Numbered from the stretch's first letter, positions 52,248 to 60,984 are shown. The stretch: DNA of 64,000 bases from Haloarcula rara (GCF_029338235.1 NZ_CP119785.1:2232001-2296000); one strand, 5' to 3'. Made by a program: numbers and translations. Notes: generated by a model from the letters alone, not told the origin.

Positions 52248-52884
52248 AGTGTCGGTACGTCGGACCGGCCAGCACGAGTACCGAGAGCGAGCCAAGCAAG
52301 ACCAGCAGCTGGGGCAACGCTTCGATAGAGAGCCCTTCCAGTGTCAGCGACCGCATCGACGCGCCGGCGATGACCTCGACGACGACCCACGGAATCTCGC
52401 CGACGAACGTGCCGACGACGAACGCTCGCGTCGAGACGCCCGCGAAGCCGGCGCCGTAGGAGACGGGGTCGGCCGGCACCGGCGAGAGTCTGGCTGCCAG
52501 GACACCGCGCGTCTCGCCGGTCACTTCGATGATGCGCTGGCCGGACTCGCCCAGCCAGCCGAACATCCCGCCCTGCTCGCCCGCCCGTTCGGCAAAGCGG
52601 TAGGGGATGAGACAGGTCACCAGCGCGCCCATCAGCGCCACCGGAATCCCGTAGCCGATGCCCAGCACGAAGCCGACGAAGGCCGAGAGCGGCATCGTCG
52701 GCCACGCGAAGAAGGGGCGGACGAGATACAGCGTGACGATGACGCCCGCGAGATATACCGGGTGGTCGGCGAGATGCATGGCCTCCCCGATGAGTCGAGC
52801 CGGGGAGAAGACGGCGGCGACGGCGGCGACGGCGACGACGAGGGCGGCCGACCCCAACAGCTGTCGCTTCGCGAGACTGTCCAT
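52222..52884 (-). CDS. VTT-domain (TVP38/TMEM64-type) membrane protein
   Basis: A 220-residue membrane protein with about six hydrophobic segments. The family signature region appears as LSAFVGFVLGIGYGIPVALMGALV near residue 67 and RLSPVPADPVSYGAGFAGVS near residue 132, the latter matching the conserved amphipathic turn of DedA/TVP38 proteins, which are linked to lipid scrambling in other organisms. It overlaps the end of the kinase gene tail to tail by 26 bases. Physiological role unknown. Confidence 0.85.
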   Translation of the reverse strand: MDSLAKRQLLGSAALVVAVAAVAAVFSPARLIGEAMHLADHPVYLAGVIVTLYLVRPFFAWPTMPLSAFVGFVLGIGYGIPVALMGALVTCLIPYRFAERAGEQGGMFGWLGESGQRIIEVTGETRGVLAARLSPVPADPVSYGAGFAGVSTRAFVVGTFVGEIPWVVVEVIAGASMRSLTLEGLSIEALPQLLVLLGSLSVLVLAGPTYRHFSGRPDSS

Positions 52885-52970
52885 CTACACGTGTGAGTGG
52901 TGCGGGCCGTCAAACCTCTTGTGGTGGGCGTCAGCGGGGAGTCTGTATAAAAAGCCGGCTGCGTCCGGTG

Positions 52971-53150
52971 TTAGTTACGTGTCGTTGTCCCGACGGCGCC
53001 CTGGTCTTCGGGTCGGAGGCTGATGCCTCGGGAGCGCAGTTCGGCGGCGAGTTCGCTTTCGTCGACGCCTGCTCGTGCCGCTATCTGAGAGAGGCTCAGC
53101 TCCGTCGTCTGGTACATCTCGACCGACTGGCTGAGTGGTGTGTAAGTCAT
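52971..53150 (-). CDS. Small helix-turn-helix protein
   Basis: A 59-residue protein (MTYTPLSQSVEMYQTTELSL) whose core LSLSQIAARAGVDESELAAE reads as a helix-turn-helix, followed by LRSRGISLRPEDQG. A minus-strand ATTTATAC box is centred about 31 bases before the ATG, so it is likely leaderless. The frame is short but codon use is normal and the fold is typical of small haloarchaeal regulators. It is divergent from the conserved gene at 53388. Confidence 0.75.
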   Translation of the reverse strand: MTYTPLSQSVEMYQTTELSLSQIAARAGVDESELAAELRSRGISLRPEDQGAVGTTTRN

Positions 53151-53176
53151 TGCACTCGAACGGAGGGACCAGACAC

Positions 53177-53184
53177 GTATAAAT
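53177..53184 (-). promoter_or_regulatory. TATA box of the small HTH gene
   Basis: ATTTATAC on the minus strand, centred about 31 bases before the start codon at 53150, a standard haloarchaeal TATA box. Confidence 0.55.
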
Positions 53185-53387
53185 CTTGTCCGAATATTGA
53201 AATGTATGTCACGAAAAGTCTGGAGATTTCATCGTCAATCACTATATATAGTTCTATAAATGGACAATCGTCATTATCGGCTGCTTGTCGGACGGTGGCG
53301 AGTTGCAAGTCGTTGACACTGGGGAGACCGCTCTCACACCCTCGACCGGCGGTAAGGATTAATCCGGTCGCACTCGTCGGGGCTGGT

Positions 53388-53756
53388 GTGCCCGACGACG
53401 CGCACGACCCCGTGGAACTCGGGGTCGAACTGCTTGCCCATCTGGAACAGGAGTCGCTGTCGGTCGCCGAGGCGATAGACCGCATCGAGACGGTCACCAC
53501 GAACCCCGGCGTCCAGCGCGAGATTCTCGACACCGCGGCGATGCGCGGCGTCATCGACCGCGAGGACGGCCTCGTCCGTCCCACCTCGGGTGGCACCTAC
53601 GTCAGCTTCGACGCCGACGTGGTGGTCCGGGAGGGCGACTTCTCTTGTGAGCGCTGTGGCGCCGCAATCAGCACCGGCCACTTCGTCCAGTTCGATGGCG
53701 GCGAGCTCGGGCCCTTCGGCTCGACGTGTATTCGGAAAGTGCTGGGGAGAGAGTAG
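53388..53756 (+). CDS. Conserved haloarchaeal protein with C-terminal zinc knuckle (DUF5830-like)
   Basis: A 122-residue protein starting at a GTG (MPDDAHDPVELGVELLAHLE). The helical N-terminal part (SVAEAIDRIETVTTNPGVQR, then GVIDREDGLVRP) resembles a winged helix. The C-terminal part has CERCGAAISTGHFVQFDGGE and a later Cys near STCIRKV, a likely zinc site. The overall pattern matches the DUF5830 type as I recall it. The reading frame is open far upstream but that part looks non-coding. A hairpin-rich module follows the stop. Confidence 0.75.
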   Translation: MPDDAHDPVELGVELLAHLEQESLSVAEAIDRIETVTTNPGVQREILDTAAMRGVIDREDGLVRPTSGGTYVSFDADVVVREGDFSCERCGAAISTGHFVQFDGGELGPFGSTCIRKVLGRE

Positions 53757-53936
53757 CGAGGTCACGAACGAAGTGAGTGACCTCGACGGAACGGGGAGCG
53801 GAGCGACCCGTGGAGTAGGAGGACTCGACCGACGGGAGAGTCCTCCGAACGTGCGAGCGGCGGAGCCGCGAGCAGTAGCGAGGTCCCGACCGGAGGAAGA
53901 CCTCGAGAGCGAACCGGCGAACGGTATCCTGACTGT
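53757..53936. repeat. Post-gene hairpin series
   Basis: Four consecutive inverted repeats follow the DUF5830-like gene: GAGGTCAC/GTGACCTC around GAACGAA, GAGGACTC/GAGTCCTC, GCGGC/GCCGC and GAGGTC/GACCTC. AGCGACCCGTGGAG at 53802-53815 is repeated exactly at 60951-60964 after another gene. No reading frame is supported here. Confidence 0.55.
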
Positions 53937-54890
53937 TTAGCGACCCTGCCGTAGTTCCTCGATTAGCGTCTGGATGGTCTCTTCCTGGGCCTCGATGCGC
54001 TCGTGCTGGCGTTCGATGGCCGTCGTGAGGTCGGCGACCTGCTGTTCGAGGGCGGCGATGTCGCCGCCGTCGTCGGCGCTGTCGGGAGCGGGAGCGACGG
54101 TCTGGGTGCTCGGCTCGGACGACGCCGTCGTCTGGGCCGGTGCAGTCGCCGTCTCGTCACCGTCACCCTCGTCATCGTCGTCGTCGCTCACCAGCGGGTC
54201 GATGCCGCTCTCCAGTCCCAGCCCGCCGCCGTCGTCGGGTTCGTCCTCGGCGTCGGTCGCCACTTTCGCGTTGAGGTCGGAAAGCGACGATACCTCGTGG
54301 AACGCAAAGAGAGCCTCTTGGAGCGTCTTGCGGACCGCGGGGGCCTGGTCGCTTGGCGCTTTGATTCGTTCGGGGCGGTCCTCGACGGCGAGGACGATGG
54401 CCGTCGCGACCGACCCCTCCTCGAAGTCAAGGCCCGTGACGGCGTCGAACGGGTAGGACTCGAAGTCGTTGTCCCAGGTGACGCTACCGATGTGTTTGAG
54501 CAGCCGTCCCTCCGTAATCACGAGCGTGAGTTCGCTAAAGCGGAAGACGCCGGTGACCTGCTCTTCGGCGTCGATGGCGTTCGAGGCTCGCAGCGTGCCC
54601 TCGATGAGCCGTTCGAGGACGGCATCGGTGCGGCTCCCGGGGACGCCGAAGTCCCGCTTCCCGTCGGTGTAAACGAGCGTGAACTTGGTCTTTCGGCGCC
54701 CCTCCGAGACGGTCAGTCGTTCGAAGTCGAAGGGGTAGGCCTCTACCTTCTCGTCGCTCAGCAGGCCTTCGCCACGGTAGACGAGCGTTCGTGTCGACGT
54801 GAAACAGACCGCGTCCTCGTCGCCGAGGGTGACGCCGGCCTGGATCTCCTCGTCCCCGAGCTCCTGCCGGACGAGGTCTGGAATATCCAT
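53937..54890 (-). CDS. Haloarchaeal PH-like protein with C-terminal coiled coil (DUF7115-like)
   Basis: A 317-residue cytosolic protein. Residues 1-95 and 105-190 each look like a beta-rich PH-like unit (FTSTRTLVYRGEGLLSDEKV; FSELTLVITEGRLLKHIGSV), residues 195-275 are a disordered Asp/Ala/Thr/Gln-rich stretch, and residues 280-317 a coiled coil (IAALEQQVADLTTAIERQHE). The tandem-PH layout and length match the DUF7115 family as I recall it, without confirmation. Function unknown. Confidence 0.75.
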   Translation of the reverse strand: MDIPDLVRQELGDEEIQAGVTLGDEDAVCFTSTRTLVYRGEGLLSDEKVEAYPFDFERLTVSEGRRKTKFTLVYTDGKRDFGVPGSRTDAVLERLIEGTLRASNAIDAEEQVTGVFRFSELTLVITEGRLLKHIGSVTWDNDFESYPFDAVTGLDFEEGSVATAIVLAVEDRPERIKAPSDQAPAVRKTLQEALFAFHEVSSLSDLNAKVATDAEDEPDDGGGLGLESGIDPLVSDDDDDEGDGDETATAPAQTTASSEPSTQTVAPAPDSADDGGDIAALEQQVADLTTAIERQHERIEAQEETIQTLIEELRQGR

Positions 54891-55005
54891 GCAGGGTGCA
54901 TACCAGCGCGGTGGCTTAAATCCCCCGACCGTGTGAGGGCGCCACAGTCTCCGGGGAGATGAGAACCTTCAATACGGCGAGTGGCAAAGCACCGAGTGCA
55001 CTTGA

Positions 55006-55150
55006 GCCCGGGTGGCTTAGCTGGACATAGCGCCGCACTCATAGGGTCACACGACTCATGCGGTACCACACCGGCATGACCCGTGGGGTGCTCGTCACAC
55101 CCCGGACCTGGGTTATGCGGAGATCGAGGGTTCGGAGCCCTCCCCGGGCA
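55006..55150 (+). tRNA. Elongator tRNA-Met (anticodon CAT) with intron
   Basis: The acceptor stem is GCCCGGG/CCCGGGC, the anticodon stem CCGCA/TGCGG with loop CT-CAT-AA, the T stem GAGGG/CCCTC, and the discriminator A. An intron of 71 bases (about 55044-55114) interrupts after position 37, the usual archaeal site; haloarchaeal elongator tRNA-Met is known to be intron-bearing, spliced by the archaeal endonuclease at a bulge-helix-bulge. Excising it restores a normal cloverleaf. No CCA is encoded. Confidence 0.93.
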
Positions 55151-55272
55151 TTTTCCAAGGAACGACGAGCGACAGCGAGTCGTGACGCCGTGAAATGCCC
55201 CAGTGGCGACGAACCCGTAGGGTCTCGGCGAGCGTATCGAGCCGAGAGCAGGAAAGAGCTTGCTCTTTCCGT

Positions 55273-55296
55273 GGTTCGGAGCCCTTCCCGGGCATT
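55273..55296. repeat. Duplicate of the tRNA-Met 3' end
   Basis: GGTTCGGAGCCC-T-T-CCCGGGCATT matches tRNA-Met positions 55129-55152 with one mismatch. The 120 bases between the copies contain stacked hairpins (ACGACGAG/..GTCGT; CTCGGC/GCCGAG; GGAAAGAGC/GCTCTTTCC). A duplicated tRNA 3' end is the usual scar of tyrosine-integrase integration at an attachment site; the enclosed DNA is now too short to hold a cargo gene. Confidence 0.5.
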
Positions 55297-55306
55297 CGCA
55301 AACCGC

Positions 55307-55960
55307 CTAGTCGGTCGTCGGATAGTCGTCGCCGACGATTATCGACCCCTTCATGGCGAGCCCCTCGTGGGGCGTACAGTGGTAGTTGTAGATGCCGTCT
55401 TCCTCGAACGTATACGAGTAGTTGACGCCCGGCTCAGCGACTGCATCCCCGGAGTCCAGCGGGCCGTCGTCGGCTGAGACGACGGTGTGGGCGCCGCCCT
55501 CGCCGGTCCACTCCCACTGGACCGTGGCGCCGTTGTCGACGTGGACCGCGGGCGGCCCGAAGCCGTATGGGCCGCCGTTGGCTTCGACGCCGACCCCGAC
55601 GGTGATCTGGGACCGCCCGCGCGCGTCTACGATAGTTCCGTCGTAGTTGCCCGCCGGTGCCAGATACGAATCGACCGCCGGTCGTGGGTCGGTGGTGGGC
55701 GTGCCCTGTTCCTCGGTCGGTGTCTGCTCCGGCGTCGCTGTCGGCTCCTTGTCGGTCTCTGTAGCGGTCGGTGTCGACTCCGTGCCGGTCTCCGCAGCGG
55801 TCGGTGTCGACTCCGTGCCGACCCTCGTGGCGGTCGTCGTCGGGTCTCCGGAGGACCTGGTCGCTTCGGACTCCGGGGTGCTGGAACAGCCGGCCAGTCC
55901 CACCGACGCGGCCCCGGCCAGAAGCGAAACGACCTGTCGCCGTGTCTGTCGGTCTGCCAT
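55307..55960 (-). CDS. Halocyanin-like blue copper protein (Tat lipoprotein)
   Basis: A 217-residue exported type-1 copper protein. The N-terminus MADRQTRRQVVSLLAGAASV is a Tat signal, followed by a lipobox GLAGC at about residue 24. Residues 27-90 are a Thr/Glu/Pro-rich stalk, and residues about 95-217 the cupredoxin domain. The copper ligands are His in GAHTVVSADD and Cys-His-Met in YNYHCTPHEGLAMKG near residue 195. Halocyanins carry electrons at the outer membrane face. It is the first gene after the tRNA-Met 3' end duplicate. Confidence 0.92.
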   Translation of the reverse strand: MADRQTRRQVVSLLAGAASVGLAGCSSTPESEATRSSGDPTTTATRVGTESTPTAAETGTESTPTATETDKEPTATPEQTPTEEQGTPTTDPRPAVDSYLAPAGNYDGTIVDARGRSQITVGVGVEANGGPYGFGPPAVHVDNGATVQWEWTGEGGAHTVVSADDGPLDSGDAVAEPGVNYSYTFEEDGIYNYHCTPHEGLAMKGSIIVGDDYPTTD

Positions 55961-56139
55961 ACCGTTGCGTGATAGCGCGGAGGCATAAAATCGATGCCAA
56001 ACGGCCGAATTAAACGGCGGCGTCGGTCACACCCGCCAGTTCAGGCGCCCATGCCGGCGAGCGAGGGCTCTCACAATGGGGGGCAGTGGGCGGCGAACCC
56101 GAGAGAGTTCACGCGACCGTGGGGAGGCCACGCCGTGAC

Positions 56140-57882
56140 TCACCGCTGGAAGAGGTACGCCGTCCCCGACCGTGCGGCGCTTCCGCCCTGGCCGTCCTCG
56201 GCACAGATGAACGCGGCGTCGCCGGAAAGCGCGACGTCGGAGCCGAACTTGTCGTAGGGCTCGCCGTCGTCGGCGGTGAGCTTCGCCAGCTGGCTCCAGT
56301 CGGTTCCCGAGCGGGTGAAGATGTAGGCCGCGCCCTGGGCGTCGCTGCCCAGCCCGTCGTAGACGTCCGAGCCGACGAGCAGACGGTCGCCGTCGAGCGA
56401 TATCGAGTAGCCGAACCAGCCGCGGGGCGCCCAGTCGTCAGGGGTGAGTTTCGCCCGCTGACGCCAGTTCGAGCCGTCGCGGCTGTAGACCCACGCGGCG
56501 CCGGCGTCGCCACCGGAGACGTCGTCTTTGTGTGCGTTGTGGCTCGCGACGACGGCGGTATCGGCTTCGATGGCCACCGACTGGCCCTGCCGGTCACCGC
56601 CCATGGCGTCGTCGCTCCGGAGGAACGCCTGCTGGCTCCAGCTATCGTCCGAGCGGGTGAAGACGAACGCGCCGCCGACGTCGCTGTAGCCGCGGTCGTA
56701 GCCGATGGTGAACGGGGCGCCGGCGACGACGGTACCGCCGTCTATCGCCACGTCATGGCCCAGCCCGCCGGCGGTGTCTTCCACGTCGGTCCGCTCGTCT
56801 TCGAGTTTCGACTGCTGGCTCCAGCTCTCGTCCGAGCGGGTGAAGACGTAGACGATTCCGTCGCTGTCCTCGCTGGTCCCGTCGGCCTCCGGCGCACCCA
56901 CGACGACCGTGTCGCCGTCGATGTCGAACGCGCTGGCGAACCCGTCGTCGGCCTCGAGGTCGTCGGGCGCCAGCGTCGCCTGTCTCTCCCAGCGGTCCTC
57001 CGACCGGGTGAAGACACACACCGAGTCGTTCTGTTCGACCGCGTCGTTGGGCGCGTCGACGAGCACGGTCTCGCCGCTGATGGCCACGTCGTTCCCGATG
57101 ACGTCCACCTCGTCACCGAGTTTCGCCTCCATGACCCAGCCGTCGTCGGTGAGGGTGTAGACGTACGCCGCGGCCGCTCCGTCGGCGCCCACGACCGCCG
57201 TGTCACCGTCCATCGCCGCGGCCGCGCCGAAGCCGGCGTCCAGTCCACCTCTGATGAGCGTCCCGACCTGTGACCACCGTTCCGCCGGGGGGACTTCTTC
57301 GAGGGTGACCTCCACGAGGTCCATCGGCGAGCCGATCTCGTCGCCGTCGCTGTCGGTCGCGGTGACGCCCTCGTAGTCGGCCGCTGCTGGCCCGCTGGTG
57401 GACTCCGTCGACACGCGATAGACGCTGTCCGTCTCCAGTGTCTCCTCGTCCCCGACGAACACCCAGGTCCCACAGGACTCTTGCCAGGGGCCGTGGCCGC
57501 TGGGGCCCCCGGCGAGCCCGACCTGTTCGTCCGCAGCCGCGGTGTAGGCCTCGTACCGTTCGGTCGCCCCACCGCCCGCCGACGAGTCGGGTACTTCGAC
57601 GGAGACGCCGGTCTCGCCGTCACCGTCTTCGGCCACTCGCTCGACGTAGAACGTGTCACCCCACCCCTCGACGTTCGGGACGCAGTCGACGTCCTCGGCG
57701 CCCGTGACCTTTCGGTACGACGAGTGGCTGATGTAGCCCTGGACAGTGGTCTGATCGTCGCTAGCTTGCGCAGTGACACTCCCGCCCGCAAAGACGCTCG
57801 CTAGCAGTCCCCCACCCGCGACTGCACCGCTGCGAAGGACGTCACGCCGGTTCATCTGGTTCACGCCCATCTCATCTGACAT
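56140..57882 (-). CDS. Tat-exported FG-GAP repeat protein
   Basis: A 580-residue secreted protein. The signal is NQMNRRDVLRSGAVAGGGLL, followed by VFAGGSVTAQA with a cleavage site near residue 40. The first 150 residues of the mature protein hold VPNVEGWGDTFYVERVAEDG and are of unknown fold. From about residue 220 on are at least six repeats of a beta-propeller blade (GDTAVVGA, then YVFTRSDESWSQQSKL-type sequences), typical of FG-GAP/integrin-alpha-like propellers. The start at 57882 may be ten codons too early; the ATG at 57855 keeps the signal. Likely a surface adhesion-type protein. Confidence 0.85.
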   Translation of the reverse strand: MSDEMGVNQMNRRDVLRSGAVAGGGLLASVFAGGSVTAQASDDQTTVQGYISHSSYRKVTGAEDVDCVPNVEGWGDTFYVERVAEDGDGETGVSVEVPDSSAGGGATERYEAYTAAADEQVGLAGGPSGHGPWQESCGTWVFVGDEETLETDSVYRVSTESTSGPAAADYEGVTATDSDGDEIGSPMDLVEVTLEEVPPAERWSQVGTLIRGGLDAGFGAAAAMDGDTAVVGADGAAAAYVYTLTDDGWVMEAKLGDEVDVIGNDVAISGETVLVDAPNDAVEQNDSVCVFTRSEDRWERQATLAPDDLEADDGFASAFDIDGDTVVVGAPEADGTSEDSDGIVYVFTRSDESWSQQSKLEDERTDVEDTAGGLGHDVAIDGGTVVAGAPFTIGYDRGYSDVGGAFVFTRSDDSWSQQAFLRSDDAMGGDRQGQSVAIEADTAVVASHNAHKDDVSGGDAGAAWVYSRDGSNWRQRAKLTPDDWAPRGWFGYSISLDGDRLLVGSDVYDGLGSDAQGAAYIFTRSGTDWSQLAKLTADDGEPYDKFGSDVALSGDAAFICAEDGQGGSAARSGTAYLFQR

Positions 57883-58103
57883 ATGTCTGGCGTCGCCGTT
57901 GCTACCGATTAGTTACGCACGATGTACGTACCAGTTCGACAGCTGTAGACAGTGATACGCTGCAAGTAGATGCATCCTACTACAGGTTCCGGAGCAGCTG
58001 TGGTCCAGCTCGCTACGTCCGGTGTCGGCACCGGCCGCCTGACACGGGAGCCAAGCGACTGGCTCCGGTGCAGGGTCGACATAACTGTACCCGCCGGGGG
58101 CCG

Positions 58104-58484
58104 CTACAGCTCCGTCGCGACGCTGACGTGCATCCCGACGAACGACCAGTCCCCGCTGCGGTGTTCGAGGGTGCCGCTCCATCGGGTGTCGAACTCGTAC
58201 CGTTCGCCCGCTTCCGTCCAGGCAAGGCCCACGTCGTCGCTGAACCAGGCGACGGCGTCGCGCTGGGTGACACGCAGGTCCCGGCTGTCGACGGTCCAGT
58301 CGCTCGTCGAGGCGGTCTGGTCGCGCAGCCCCGCCTGGACGGTGTCGGAGCCGACCAGCCGCTCTGAGACGCCACACTTCACGATGGCGTCGTCGTCTGG
58401 CCGGTCGTCCGCGAAGAAGGTATCGAGTGGTGCCCCGTGTCGTAGCGAGTCGTAGTACTCGTGGATGGTGGCTCGCGCGTCCAT
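58104..58484 (-). CDS. SnoaL/NTF2-like protein
   Basis: A 126-residue protein from the ATG at 58484 (MDARATIHEYYDSLRHGAPL). An alpha helix, then LDTFFADDRPDDDAIV, later DAVAWFSDDVGLAWTEAGER and WSFVGMHVSVATEL, follow the NTF2-like pattern of a cone-shaped pocket. Such proteins are polyketide cyclase-like, dehydratase-like or ligand-binding. No catalytic Asp/His pair is clear. The start is divergent from the dehydrogenase gene, about 75 bases apart. Confidence 0.75.
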   Translation of the reverse strand: MDARATIHEYYDSLRHGAPLDTFFADDRPDDDAIVKCGVSERLVGSDTVQAGLRDQTASTSDWTVDSRDLRVTQRDAVAWFSDDVGLAWTEAGERYEFDTRWSGTLEHRSGDWSFVGMHVSVATEL

Positions 58485-58558
58485 AGCGGAAGCATTCGCA
58501 TGGAGCAACTTACCGCTGTGGGGCGAACGAATTTCAAGCGGCCAGTCCAAGGAGGGCT

Positions 58559-59599
58559 ATGCGCGCAGCTATCTACAACGGTCCCGGCGACATCACCGTC
58601 GAGGAGGTCCCCCGGCCCACCATCGACGCACCGACCGACGCTATCGTCCGAGTCACGCACACGGCCATCTGTGGCTCGGACCTGTGGTTCTACCGCGGCG
58701 AGAGCGACCGCGAGGAGGGCTCCCGGGTCGGCCACGAACCGATGGGTATCGTCGAGGAGGTGGGCGGGGCGGTCACCTCGGTCGAACCGGGCGACCGCGT
58801 CTTCGCCCCGTTCCTCATCAGCTGTGGGTACTGCGAGTTCTGCCGGAAAGGCTTGCACACCTCCTGTGTCAACGGTGACTCCTGGGGCGGCGAGAACGGC
58901 GGCTGTCAGGGGGAGTACATCCGGTCGACCCACGCCGACGGGACGCTCGTCAGGGTGCCCGACCGGTACGCCGACGACGAGGACACACTGCGGTCGGTGC
59001 TCCCCCTGACCGACGTGCTGGCCACGGGCCATCACGCGGCCGTGAGCGCGGGCGTGGGCGAGGGCGACACCTGTATCGTCGTCGGTGACGGCGCCGTCGG
59101 GCTGTGTGGCGTGCTGGCGGCTCGGCGGCTGGGCGCAGAGCGCATCGTCTCGATGGGCCACCACGAGGACCGCCTCGACGTGGCCGAGCAGTTCGGCGCG
59201 ACGGAGACCGTTTCCGCCCGCGGCGAGGAAGCCCTCGAGCGCGCGACGGAACTCACCGACGGCGGCGCAAATCACGTCCTCGAGTGCGTGGGTGCCGCGT
59301 CGGCGATGGACACCGCCATCGAGGTCTGTCGGCCCGGTGGGACCGTCGGCTACGTCGGTGTCCCCCACGGCGTCGACGAGTCGGGACTGGACGTCTTCGG
59401 ACTCTTCCGCCAGAACCGAACGCTCCGGGGCGGCGTGGCGCCGGTGCGGGCCTACGCGGAGGACTTGCTCGCCGACGTGTTGCAGGGGACGCTCGACCCC
59501 TCGCCAATCTTCACGAAGACTGTCGATCTCGACGGCGTGCCCGAGGGGTATCAGGCGATGGACGAGCGCGAGGCCATCAAAGTGCTCGTGAAAGTGTGA
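58559..59599 (+). CDS. Zinc-dependent alcohol dehydrogenase (MDR family)
   Basis: A 346-residue medium-chain dehydrogenase. The catalytic zinc site is ICGSDLWFYRG (Cys near residue 38) with GHEPMG, and the structural zinc site CGYCEFCRKGLHTSC near residues 94-108. The Rossmann motif is VVGDGAVGLCGVLAA near residue 172. Substrate unknown. It precedes a GlpA-like FAD protein on the same strand by 43 bases, so the two could form an operon handling a polyol; an inference. Confidence 0.9.
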   Translation: MRAAIYNGPGDITVEEVPRPTIDAPTDAIVRVTHTAICGSDLWFYRGESDREEGSRVGHEPMGIVEEVGGAVTSVEPGDRVFAPFLISCGYCEFCRKGLHTSCVNGDSWGGENGGCQGEYIRSTHADGTLVRVPDRYADDEDTLRSVLPLTDVLATGHHAAVSAGVGEGDTCIVVGDGAVGLCGVLAARRLGAERIVSMGHHEDRLDVAEQFGATETVSARGEEALERATELTDGGANHVLECVGAASAMDTAIEVCRPGGTVGYVGVPHGVDESGLDVFGLFRQNRTLRGGVAPVRAYAEDLLADVLQGTLDPSPIFTKTVDLDGVPEGYQAMDEREAIKVLVKV

Positions 59600-59641
59600 A
59601 TTCGCCGTCAACCACATAAGTACAGAAACCAATATGGTGCG

Positions 59642-60868
59642 ATGGCAACCACTACCACGGTTCTGGTCGTCGGCGGCGGTGCGACGGGCACTGGCATCGC
59701 ACGCGACCTCGCCTTGCGCGGGGTCGACGTAACGCTCGCCGAGCGCGGTGGCATCTCCAGTGGCACCTCTGGGCGCTCACACGGGCTGCTCCACAGCGGC
59801 GCCCGCTACGCCGAGGCCGACCGTGTGGGCGCCGAGGAGTGTATCGCGGAGAACCGGATACTCCGCGAGATAGCCGGCGAGTGCATCCGCGATACGGGTG
59901 GGTTGTTCGTCCAACTCGCCGGGGACGACCCGGACTACTTCGACGAGAAACGGGCCGCCTGCGAGGAGATCGGTATCGAGACCGAGGTGATGGACGGCGA
60001 CGAGGCCCGCGAGCGGGTCCCCGACCTCTCGGCGGCCGTCGAACGCGCGATGTGGGTCCCCGACGGGGCCATCTACCCGTCGCGGCTCTGTGCGGCCAAC
60101 GCCGCCGACGCCGAGGCCCACGGCGCGACGATTTACCCGCACGGCCCGCTCGAGGAGCTGACCGTCGAGGACGGCCACGTGACCGGCGCTCGCCTGGGCG
60201 GGACCGTCGACGACACTGTCGAGCCCGACTACGTCGTCAACGCTGCCGGGGCCTGGGGCGGCAAGGTAGCTGCTATGGCCGGCCTCGACGTGGAGATGGC
60301 CCCCTCTCGCGGCGTGATGGTCTCCGTCGAGTACGACCGGCTGGGTCCGGTGTTGAACCGCTGTCGGGACCCCGACGACGGCGACATCGTCGTGCCCCAC
60401 GAGAAGCAGGCGGTGCTGGGGACGACGAGCGTCCCCGTCTCGGACCCCGACGAGTACGAGGAGGCCGAGTGGGAAGTCGAGAAATCAATCGCGGAGTGTG
60501 CCGAGATGCTGCCGCCGGTCGCCGACGCCCCGGTCGTCCGGGAGTGGTGGGGCGTCAGACCGCTGTACGCGCCCGACGAGGGCGACGGCAATCGCCGGGG
60601 TATCTCGCGGGGGTTCTTCGCGCTCGACCACGCCGAGGACGGCGTCGAGAACATGACAAGCGTCGTCGGCGGGAAGCTCACGACCTACCGGCAGATGGCC
60701 GAGGCGGCGACCGACCGGGTCTGTGCGAAACTGGGCGTCGACGCCGACTGTGAGACCGCGACGCGGCAGTTACCCGGCGCCGAGGACGCGGCGCGGCTAG
60801 ACGAGCTCGTCAAGTCCTACGACGGACAGGGCCCGACCGACCAGGACGTGGTCGGCGAGGATGCCTGA
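59642..60868 (+). CDS. GlpA-like FAD-dependent glycerol-3-phosphate dehydrogenase
   Basis: A 408-residue DAO-family flavoprotein. The N-terminal FAD dinucleotide motif is VLVVGGGATGTGIARDLALRG, followed by TSGRSHGLLHSGARY, the GlpA/GlpD substrate region, and VVNAAGAWGGKVA near residue 200. The C-terminal VVGGKLTTYRQMAE is conserved. It is shorter than full-length haloarchaeal GpdA proteins, lacking the C-terminal iron-sulfur (BFD-like) domain. It could be a paralogue rather than the main glycerol enzyme. The stop codon lies in a GAGGATGCC/GGCATCCTC hairpin. Confidence 0.88.
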   Translation: MATTTTVLVVGGGATGTGIARDLALRGVDVTLAERGGISSGTSGRSHGLLHSGARYAEADRVGAEECIAENRILREIAGECIRDTGGLFVQLAGDDPDYFDEKRAACEEIGIETEVMDGDEARERVPDLSAAVERAMWVPDGAIYPSRLCAANAADAEAHGATIYPHGPLEELTVEDGHVTGARLGGTVDDTVEPDYVVNAAGAWGGKVAAMAGLDVEMAPSRGVMVSVEYDRLGPVLNRCRDPDDGDIVVPHEKQAVLGTTSVPVSDPDEYEEAEWEVEKSIAECAEMLPPVADAPVVREWWGVRPLYAPDEGDGNRRGISRGFFALDHAEDGVENMTSVVGGKLTTYRQMAEAATDRVCAKLGVDADCETATRQLPGAEDAARLDELVKSYDGQGPTDQDVVGEDA

Positions 60869-60984
60869 GCGAAGCGAGGGCATCCTCGAGGCAAAGCGGG
60901 GAGAGCGAGGCGCCACGCGCCTCGAAATCGAACGGCGCAGCCGTGAGCGCAGCGACCCGTGGAGCTGGGCGCGACCCAGTAGGG
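60869..60984. repeat. Post-gene hairpin series with repeated motif
   Basis: Hairpins GAGGCGC/GCGCCTC and CGGC/GCCG follow the stop-overlapping hairpin, then AGCGACCCGTGGAG at 60951-60964, identical to 53802-53815. No gene. Confidence 0.5.
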
